5,148 nt of DNA from an uncultured Chloroflexota bacterium. GTDB taxonomy: Bacteria; Chloroflexota; Anaerolineae; Anaerolineales; Villigracilaceae. A program made the translations under genes and the position numbers. Within the stretch, counting starts at the first letter, position 1. The number at the start of each line of letters is the position of its first letter. This document shows positions 1 to 3,299 of this stretch, piece after piece. Below the pieces are notes generated by a model. It ran no database searches and was not told the origin of the DNA. It saw nothing but the letters and a program-made list of their open reading frames with translations. The DNA lies in NCBI GenBank assembly GCA_903837815.1, contig CAILWD010000563.1:1-5148 (forward strand). The letters run 5' to 3'.

Positions 1-1
1 A

Positions 2-133
2 AACGCCTTCCACGCGTTGAGCCAGCAGTTATATTCTCAGGGACAGCCGCAGCAGGGTCAACCCGAAGCGGGCGGACCGTCAGCCTCAGGCCCGCAGAAC
101 GGTGATGTGATCGATGGGGAAGTAAAAGAGTAA
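2..133 (+). CDS. dnaK: DnaK (Hsp70) chaperone, C-terminal end only
   Basis: This is the last 43 codons of a gene that begins left of the window and ends at TAA 131-133. The translation runs from an alpha-helical stretch (NAFHALSQQLYSQG) through a Gln/Gly/Pro-rich flexible linker to the acidic tail DVIDGEVKE. That order, lid helix then low-complexity linker then a DVxDxE(x)KE-type tail, is typical of bacterial DnaK, whose usual ending resembles DVVDAEFEE. DnaK is the cytosolic ATP-dependent Hsp70 chaperone that works with DnaJ and GrpE; the nucleotide- and substrate-binding domains lie outside the window, so no catalytic residue can be checked. The gene converges on ssb and is closed by the strong hairpin at 161-200, so it is the last gene of its transcript. 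The stop codon lies inside a heptamer repeat tract. The call rests only on the tail; another acidic-tailed protein is possible but less likely. Confidence 0.8.
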   Translation, partial: NAFHALSQQLYSQGQPQQGQPEAGGPSASGPQNGDVIDGEVKE

Positions 134-165
134 GACAAGTAACGAGTAAAAAGTGAGAAGTAAAA
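121..165 (+). repeat. Degenerate heptamer repeat tract over the dnaK stop
   Basis: Units of consensus AGTAANA occur at 121-127, 129-135, 138-144, 145-151, 152-158 and 159-165. The last four are in perfect 7-base register; the first three are separated by one or two extra bases. The tract covers the final codons and stop of dnaK and runs into the terminator stem. It resembles the short tandemly repeated heptamers described in cyanobacteria, but no relationship is claimed. Confidence 0.55.
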
Positions 166-200
166 AGAGGACAGCCAGAAAATTGGCTGTCCTCTTTTTA
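161..200 (+). terminator. Intrinsic terminator of dnaK
   Basis: A perfect 16-bp inverted repeat: the left arm 161-176 (ending AGAGGACAGCC) pairs with 185-200 (starting GGCTGTCCTCT) around the 8-base loop 177-184. The right arm ends in TTTTT, and because the left arm begins TAAAAA the structure can act in both directions. It starts 27 bases after the dnaK stop. Confidence 0.85.
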
Positions 201-223
201 CGCTTTGTATAAGTCCTATGAAT

Positions 224-265
224 AAAACAAAAAAACGCGAGGCGTAAAATACGCTTCGCGTTTTT
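224..265 (-). terminator. Intrinsic terminator of ssb
   Basis: Arms 231-245 and 251-265 (core ACGCGAGGCGT against ACGCTTCGCGT) form a 15-bp stem with one non-Watson-Crick position (241/255) around a 5-base loop. Read leftward from ssb, the stem is followed by a long T run (complement of 224-235). It lies 23 bases past the ssb stop. The outer T/A arms mean it could also stop rightward read-through from dnaK. Confidence 0.8.
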
Positions 266-298
266 CCTAATTTCTATTACCTAATCACTATTCCCTAA
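264..298 (-). repeat. Heptamer repeat tract over the ssb stop
   Basis: On the minus strand, five contiguous 7-base units in perfect register follow the pattern WTAGNNA, alternating TTAGGnA (292-298, 278-284, 264-270) with ATAGnnA (285-291, 271-277). The ssb stop codon TAG (288-290) lies in the second unit, so the array supplies the last codons and stop of ssb. Its period matches the tract at 121-165, but the unit sequence differs. Confidence 0.55.
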
Positions 299-683
299 AA
301 CCGATCTCATACTCTCCCGCATCCTCATCCACCGACAGCATGGGTTCCTCTGCGGGACGTTTATCGAGGAATTCGAGCGATTGCGCCACAACCTTGGTGA
401 AGTAGCGGGTCTCGCCCTTGTCCTCGTATTTGTCGGTCTTCAAGCGACCTTCGAGGAAGACGAGGCTGCCCTTCTTCAAATATTCCTGGCAGACTTCCCC
501 CAGCCGTCCCCAGGCTTCGATGTTGACCCACTCGGTTGATTCCTTTGTCTCGCCGCTTTTGTCCTTCCAGCGGTTGCCGACGGCAAGGCTAAAGGTGGTG
601 ACTTTCTTTCCGGTGGGGGTGAACTTGGTCTCTGGGTCTCTGCCCAGACGCCCAATCAACTGAACTCGGTTTAGCGTAGGCAT
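288..683 (-). CDS. ssb: Single-stranded DNA-binding protein SSB
   Basis: The 131-residue product binds single-stranded DNA, normally as a tetramer, in replication, recombination and repair. Residues 4-108 are a complete OB fold with family signatures: NRVQLIGRLGRDPE (5-18), TEWVNIEAWGRLGEVC (50-65) with the conserved aromatic W52, and KKGSLVFLEGRLKT (70-83). The start is ATG 681-683, with GGAGG 6 bases upstream; the frame is closed just before it. The protein is short for SSB (often 150-180 residues): the Gly/Gln-rich linker is nearly absent, leaving about 22 residues after the fold. The acidic tail DEDAGEYEIGFRE departs from the usual DDDIPF ending, with G where P is expected and two extra residues (RE) after the Phe. 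The nearest credible promoter on this strand is that of the 68-codon gene upstream, so the two may be cotranscribed. A second, dedicated SSB elsewhere in the genome cannot be excluded. Confidence 0.95.
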   Translation of the reverse strand: MPTLNRVQLIGRLGRDPETKFTPTGKKVTTFSLAVGNRWKDKSGETKESTEWVNIEAWGRLGEVCQEYLKKGSLVFLEGRLKTDKYEDKGETRYFTKVVAQSLEFLDKRPAEEPMLSVDEDAGEYEIGFRE

Positions 684-733
684 GATTCCCCTCCGTTTGT
701 TTCAGGGCTTTTAGATGCAGTGTCAAGTGTCAT
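671..733 (-). CDS. Possible 20-codon leader ORF overlapping the ssb start
   Basis: A minus-strand ATG at 731-733 follows a strong Shine-Dalgarno sequence (AAGGAG at 741-746, 7-base spacer) and opens a 20-codon frame ending at TAA 671-673. The frame runs over the ssb ribosome-binding site and overlaps the first 13 bases of ssb in another frame. The peptide begins MTLDTASKSPET and has no recognisable domain. Ribosomes ending here would terminate just inside ssb, an arrangement suited to translational coupling or to a leader-peptide control. Its best support is the ribosome-binding site; 20 codons is short enough to arise by chance. Confidence 0.35.
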   Translation of the reverse strand: MTLDTASKSPETNGGESCLR

Positions 734-787
734 ATCTGGTCTCCTTTTTAATCTAAAAGATTTTTGAATTGTGTCTTGCTCGATAAC

Positions 788-810
788 ATGCCAGTCCGGG
801 CAACTGGCAT
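788..810. other. Perfect 8-bp inverted repeat downstream of the 68-codon gene
   Basis: ATGCCAGT (788-795) and ACTGGCAT (803-810) pair perfectly around a 7-base loop. On the minus strand the hairpin begins 23 bases after the stop of the 68-codon gene and precedes ssb by about 100 bases. No T run follows directly, so it is not a convincing intrinsic terminator; it could attenuate or stabilise a shared transcript. The rest of the 684-832 spacer holds only the leader ORF and its ribosome-binding site. Confidence 0.35.
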
Positions 811-832
811 GGCATCATCGTCGGGGTTATAC

Positions 833-1039
833 TTATTCCGCCGCGACCTTCTTCTTGAGGACGGGCAGACCCGTCGTCATCTCGACCACATCGTAGCCGG
901 CGGGGACGGTGTCCAGCGCGCCTTCCTTGATCTCCTTCGAGAAGTAGAACAACTGCCTTTCCTTGCCGGTGGAGGTGACGCTCTTCTTGCCGTGCAGGTA
1001 GTAGGTGGTTCCTTTTGAATTTGTGAATCCGTAAGCCAT
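833..1039 (-). CDS. Small conserved-looking protein of unknown function
   Basis: A 68-residue basic protein, MAYGFTNSKGTTYYL..., ending LPVLKKKVAAE. I do not assign a function. Real coding is supported by ATG 1037-1039 with AAGGAG at 1046-1051 (6-base spacer), a promoter at the right distance, and a patterned sequence: an N-terminal FTNSKGTTYYLHGK segment, a middle QLFYFSKEIKEGALDTVPAGYDVVE and a TGLPVLKKK end. From memory, small proteins with this FTNSKG...YFS...LPxLKK layout occur as uncharacterised families in several bacteria. There is no signal peptide, membrane segment or cysteine, so a soluble cytoplasmic beta-rich protein is likely. A longer reading frame over the same stretch (753-1070) is a shadow. 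The gene is divergent from panC and lies upstream of ssb on the same strand. Confidence 0.8.
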   Translation of the reverse strand: MAYGFTNSKGTTYYLHGKKSVTSTGKERQLFYFSKEIKEGALDTVPAGYDVVEMTTGLPVLKKKVAAE

Positions 1040-1069
1040 TCGAATCTCCTTTTGTTTGGTTGATAATCA

Positions 1070-1098
1070 AAGGTAGAACAAAATTTCTAGGCTGTCAA
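1070..1098 (-). promoter_or_regulatory. Promoter of the 68-codon gene
   Basis: On the minus strand a perfect TTGACA -35 box (1093-1098) lies 17 bases from TACCTT (1070-1075), a weak -10 matching TATAAT at 3 of 6. The predicted start near 1063 gives a roughly 24-base leader containing the AAGGAG ribosome-binding site. An 11-base perfect palindrome, TTGATAATCAA (1060-1070), sits over the start point and could be an operator. Confidence 0.5.
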
Positions 1099-1131
1099 CC
1101 CCCTAAACGGGGCCAATGGTAGGAGAATAAC

Positions 1132-1965
1132 ATGATGATTGCAAGTAGTATAGACGAGTTGCAGGTAGCCCGCCGCCTGCTTGACGGGACGGTTGGCCTT
1201 GTCCCGACGATGGGATACCTGCACGAGGGGCATCTTTCCCTCATCCGCCTCGCAAAATCAGAATGCGACCGTGTGGCGATCAGCATCTTCGTCAACCCGA
1301 CCCAGTTCGGGGCGAACGAGGATTTGTCCAAATACCCCCGCGATTTGGAACGCGACTTGAAGTTGATCGACCCCCTCGGCGTGGATTTGGTCTGGAATCC
1401 CACCCCAGAGGTGATGTACCCGCCTGGCTACCAGACCTGGGTCGAGGTCGAGTCTCTCACTCGTCCGCTCGAAGGTTCGATGCGTCCCGGTCACTTCAAG
1501 GGCGTGACCACCGTCGTGGCAAAGTTGTTCAACGCTGTCCAGCCGCACAGGGCATACTTCGGGCAGAAGGATGCCCAACAGGCAGCAGTCATCCGCCAGA
1601 TGGTGCGGGACTTGAATTTTCCCATCGAACTGGTTGTCTGCCCGACGCTGCGCGAGGCGGACGGGCTGGCAATGTCGAGCCGCAACAAATATCTGGAAGG
1701 GGCAGACAGGCAGTCGGCGACGGTTTTATTCCGTGCCCTGAGCGCCGCCAAATCCGCCTACGAGAACGGGGAGCGGGATGCCGAAAAACTGCGGGCGCTG
1801 ATGAAGGAAGTCCTCGCCTCTGAGCCAAAGGCAAACCCGCAATACGTCTCCTGCGCCGACTACGACACCCTCGAAGAGTTGGACACGGTCAAGGGCAAAT
1901 CCCTGCTTTCGATGGCGGTATTGATCGGCAAAACGAGATTGATCGATAATTTTGTGCTGGGATGA
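1132..1965 (+). CDS. panC: Pantoate--beta-alanine ligase (pantothenate synthetase)
   Basis: It joins D-pantoate and beta-alanine, using ATP, to make pantothenate, the coenzyme A precursor, in the cytosol. The 277-residue product is full length. The signatures of this nucleotidyltransferase fold are all present: PTMGYLHEGH (25-34) with the HxGH ATP site, FVNPTQF (53-59), MYPPG (95-99), RPGHF (118-122), GQKDAQQ (144-150) and the KMSKS-like loop DGLAMSSRN (177-185). The C-terminal domain ends in the usual GKTRLIDN segment. AGGAG (1121-1125) lies 6 bases before the first of two adjacent ATG codons; starting at the second gives a 9-base spacing and cannot be excluded. panB and panD are not adjacent. 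A weak plus-strand promoter (TTGGTT 1056-1061, CAAAAT 1079-1084) is possible in the divergent spacer. The stop overlaps the next ORF as ATGA. Confidence 0.97.
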   Translation: MMIASSIDELQVARRLLDGTVGLVPTMGYLHEGHLSLIRLAKSECDRVAISIFVNPTQFGANEDLSKYPRDLERDLKLIDPLGVDLVWNPTPEVMYPPGYQTWVEVESLTRPLEGSMRPGHFKGVTTVVAKLFNAVQPHRAYFGQKDAQQAAVIRQMVRDLNFPIELVVCPTLREADGLAMSSRNKYLEGADRQSATVLFRALSAAKSAYENGERDAEKLRALMKEVLASEPKANPQYVSCADYDTLEELDTVKGKSLLSMAVLIGKTRLIDNFVLG

Positions 1966-2158
1966 AAATAAAACGCCCGCGCTATGGTTGGGAAGGTTCG
2001 GCGACTGCCATGAATTCTCCCCGCCGCCTTTTCGATGCGGCGGGCGAGCCAAAACAGTTATGGGCGGAGGAGGACGCTCCTCGTTTGGGGATGTATGGGG
2101 ATGACCCGCTGGAATAGAAAAGCGGGTCATCGGTTTCTTCAACGAATATTTGAAATAG
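1962..2158 (+). pseudogene. Frameshifted C-terminal relic of an alpha/beta hydrolase
   Basis: An ATG overlapping the panC stop (ATGA, 1962-1965) opens a 51-codon frame to TAG 2115-2117. Its second half reads SPRRLFDAAGEPKQLW and then GDDPLE, the pattern seen near the C terminus of serine-aminopeptidase/dienelactone-type alpha/beta hydrolases. The protein pattern continues past the stop in the next frame: 2117-2158 encodes EKRVIGFFNEYLK followed by TAG, a normal ending for the family (DPxEYxxRVxxFF). Losing one base from a TAY codon at 2115-2116 explains the shift. Where the family has the catalytic His in a GxGH-like context, this copy has APR. The rest of the hydrolase, including the nucleophile, is absent, because panC lies directly upstream. 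I infer a dead gene end joined to panC by deletion or rearrangement. Alternatively, the 51-codon frame is a small translated ORF coupled to panC. A sequencing error at 2115-2117 would remove the shift but not the truncation. Confidence 0.55.
2100..2131. terminator. Possible shared terminator between panC and mntP
   Basis: GATGACCCGCT (2100-2110) and AGCGGGTCATC (2121-2131) form a perfect 11-bp stem with a 10-base loop. A modest T-rich stretch, GGTTTCTTC, follows on the plus strand; no T run follows on the minus strand. It lies between two convergent genes, where a terminator is expected, but the same bases belong to the hydrolase relic, so the symmetry may be partly an accident of its codons. 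Confidence 0.4.
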
Positions 2159-2167
2159 CCAACGGGC

Positions 2168-2728
2168 TTACGGGAAAAGGTGGGTGAAGATGACCCGAAT
2201 GCCGATCCCGATCAGAATAAGTCCGCCGACGATCTCCATGCGCTTGCCGAAGGCTTCACCCAGGCGTGTTCCGGCAAACAAACCGAGGGCGGAAAGAAGC
2301 AAGGCAACCAGTCCAATCATCACAACCGACAGAAGTATCGGAACACCCAGAAATGAAATACTCAGCCCGACGGCAAAAGCGTCTATGCTGGTGGCGAACG
2401 ATAACATGACCAGCACCTTGCCAGTGGACGGGTCCTGTTCGAAAGCGTTGCAATTTTTATCCAACCCGGAGCGGATCAGGTTGACGCCCACGTAACCCAG
2501 CAGGGCAAAGGCAATCCAATGATCGAAGCCCCTGACATATTGAACAACCGTTTCACCAGACAACCAGCCGAGGGCGGTCATCCCCGCTTGAAAAATGCCA
2601 AAGTGGGCGGCAAGACGGATTTTCCCCCGCAAACCGGCAATTTGCCCGGCAGTGCCGACGCAAAGCGAGACAGCCAGCGCATCCATGGCCAACCCGATCG
2701 AAATCAGCGTGATCGTCAAAAATTCCAT
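2168..2728 (-). CDS. mntP: Manganese efflux pump MntP
   Basis: This inner-membrane protein exports Mn2+. The 186 residues match the family's usual length (about 188 in E. coli). It has two homologous three-helix halves: helices near 3-25, 38-58 and 68-88, then 105-127, 130-155 and 164-182. Each half carries a conserved intramembrane Asp motif, AMDALAVSLCVG (D16) and SIDAFAVGLSIS (D116). The frame is open 38 codons farther upstream, to 2842, but that extension runs through the riboswitch. The true start is ATG 2726-2728, with AGGAG at 2734-2738 (5-base spacer) and the typical MEFLTI opening. Expression is controlled by the Mn2+ riboswitch and terminator directly upstream. The gene is probably monocistronic: the hydrolase relic and panC converge from the other side. 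Confidence 0.95.
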   Translation of the reverse strand: MEFLTITLISIGLAMDALAVSLCVGTAGQIAGLRGKIRLAAHFGIFQAGMTALGWLSGETVVQYVRGFDHWIAFALLGYVGVNLIRSGLDKNCNAFEQDPSTGKVLVMLSFATSIDAFAVGLSISFLGVPILLSVVMIGLVALLLSALGLFAGTRLGEAFGKRMEIVGGLILIGIGIRVIFTHLFP

Positions 2729-2742
2729 CGCATCTCCTGTCG

Positions 2743-2779
2743 AACAAAAGACCACCATGCCAAACAGGCATGATGGTCT
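2743..2779 (-). terminator. Intrinsic terminator of the mntP riboswitch
   Basis: The minus-strand arms 2767-2779 (AGACCATCATGCC) and 2749-2761 (GGCATGGTGGTCT) form a 13-bp stem with a single G-U pair and a 5-base loop, followed by TTTTGTT. It ends 5 bases before the mntP ribosome-binding site. Its first arm contains CCATC (2772-2776), the 3' strand of the aptamer's P1 helix, so the two structures exclude each other. Confidence 0.9.
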
Positions 2780-2865
2780 CGCGCAAGAATTACCTTGAAC
2801 AGCCGGGATGATTATCCGGTATGTCGACTGTTCATCCCGCAAGACGCGGGCGGCTACTCCCCATC
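2772..2865 (-). promoter_or_regulatory. yybP-ykoY manganese riboswitch aptamer
   Basis: The minus-strand leader has the conserved features of the yybP-ykoY (RF00080) aptamer in order. P1 5' strand GATGG (2861-2865) is followed by GGAGTAGC (2853-2860), completing the hallmark GGGGAGTAGC. Next come a CCCGC/GCGGG hairpin, a longer arm closed by GAACAG/CTGTTC with an inner CCGG/CCGG, a short CAAG/CTTG hairpin with a GTAATT loop, and the hallmark GCGAGACC. The P1 3' strand CCATC (2772-2776) follows. In this family Mn2+ docks the two long arms and stabilises P1. Because CCATC is shared with the terminator, ligand binding should favour read-through: a transcriptional ON switch for Mn2+ export. The direction of the switch is inferred from the pairing. 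Confidence 0.92.
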
Positions 2866-2876
2866 GGAGTATCTGC

Positions 2877-2905
2877 AGTTTAGCCGGGTGATTCCCTTAT
2901 GTCAA
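2877..2905 (-). promoter_or_regulatory. Promoter of the riboswitch-mntP transcript
   Basis: TTGACA (2900-2905, a perfect -35) and TAAACT (2877-2882, 4 of 6 to TATAAT) are separated by exactly 17 bases on the minus strand. The predicted start near 2870 is about 5 bases before the P1 helix, the expected geometry for a riboswitch leader. Confidence 0.75.
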
Positions 2906-2923
2906 TTGTGACATTTGTTACAT
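2899..2923. promoter_or_regulatory. Operator-like repeats over the mntP -35 region
   Basis: Plus-strand ATGTCA-ATTG-TGACAT (2899-2914) is a perfect inverted repeat that covers the -35 box. It overlaps a tandem 9-base repeat, TTGTGACAT/TTGTTACAT (2906-2914 and 2915-2923), that differs at one base. The stretch 2907-2922 also reads TGTGA-N6-TTACA, close to the CRP/FNR-family half-site layout and centred about 44 bases upstream of the predicted start. No regulator is identified. Confidence 0.4.
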
Positions 2924-2942
2924 ATTGAAACCTTCCCGTCTG

Positions 2943-2987
2943 AAAAAGCTCACGCCACCAAATGACTGGACTGTGTTCGGCGTAGCC
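2943..2987 (-). terminator. Probable terminator of the ATPase/amphi-Trp transcript
   Basis: On the minus strand GGCTACGCC (2979-2987) can pair with GGCGTGAGC (2948-2956) with one bulged base, around a loop of about 22 bases, followed by TTTTT (2943-2947). It starts 12 bases after the stop of the amphi-Trp gene. The loop is long for an intrinsic terminator, so this is moderate support. Confidence 0.5.
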
Positions 2988-2998
2988 TTTTGACGCCT

Positions 2999-3259
2999 TC
3001 AATGCGCGACGTTTCCGCTGCCCTGTTTTGAAGGCTGCCACTTGAGTTGAAATTCCAACTCTTCTGAAGAGCTGCCGCGCTCATGTTCGATGTTGATGAT
3101 GGCTGTGGCAGGTATGGAAACGCGCTCCCCTGCCACCTGAATTTGAAACCGCTGTCCCTGTTCGATGCAGTCGGCAAGGCGGCGTAATTTTTTGACGAAC
3201 TGTTTGACGGGGTAGTTTTTCTCGATGTCACGTTTGCGTTTTTTCTTTTGGGTTGCCAT
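2999..3259 (-). CDS. Amphi-Trp domain-containing protein
   Basis: The 86-residue protein has a very basic N-terminus (MATQKKKRKRDIEK). A helical segment with the pattern VKQFVKKLRRLADCIEQG (18-35) follows, then alternating beta segments RFQIQVAGERVSIPATAIINIEHE (37-60) and the closing ELEFQLKW (67-74). A helix plus beta strands ending in a Leu-x-Trp motif is the hallmark of the small amphi-Trp family, whose biochemical role is unknown. The start is ATG 3257-3259, with AAGGAG (3267-3272) 7 bases upstream. The gene begins 40 bp after the P-type ATPase stop on the same strand with no terminator between, so cotranscription is likely, and a hairpin with a T run follows its stop. The 12 residues after the Trp are polar and probably disordered. 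It is cytoplasmic, with no signal peptide or membrane segment. Confidence 0.82.
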   Translation of the reverse strand: MATQKKKRKRDIEKNYPVKQFVKKLRRLADCIEQGQRFQIQVAGERVSIPATAIINIEHERGSSSEELEFQLKWQPSKQGSGNVAH

Positions 3260-3299
3260 TTGCAGTCTCCTTATTTTTTTATCTCGAATTTGCAGTCAT

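Noticed and set aside
753..1070. A 105-codon minus-strand frame overlapping the 68-codon gene
   Set aside because: Low-complexity, Arg/Gly-rich translation in another frame; the 68-codon frame has the ribosome-binding site and patterned protein.
1099..1112. CCCC-TAAAC-GGGG hairpin before the panC ribosome-binding site as a riboswitch
   Set aside because: Only 4-5 bp of stem with no conserved aptamer sequence; too little to support a regulatory RNA.
1263..1823. A 186-codon plus-strand frame inside panC
   Set aside because: Out-of-frame shadow of panC, Arg/Pro/Gly-rich, with no domain and no ribosome-binding site.
2020..2044. 8-bp GC-rich hairpin CCCGCCGC/GCGGCGGG as a terminator or REP element
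   Set aside because: No T run follows, there is no second copy in the window, and the bases are explained by Arg/Ala codons of the hydrolase relic.
2729..2842. A 38-codon N-terminal extension of mntP (start at 2842)
   Set aside because: It has no ribosome-binding site, lies inside the riboswitch and terminator, and would add a Cys-rich tail unknown in MntP. The internal ATG at 2726-2728 has AGGAG and gives the family length.
3258..3297. 10-base direct repeat ATTTGCAGTC (3258-3267 and 3288-3297) as an attachment site or target duplication
   Set aside because: Only 20 bases of AT-rich spacer lie between the copies, with no mobile gene; most likely a small local duplication around the ribosome-binding site.
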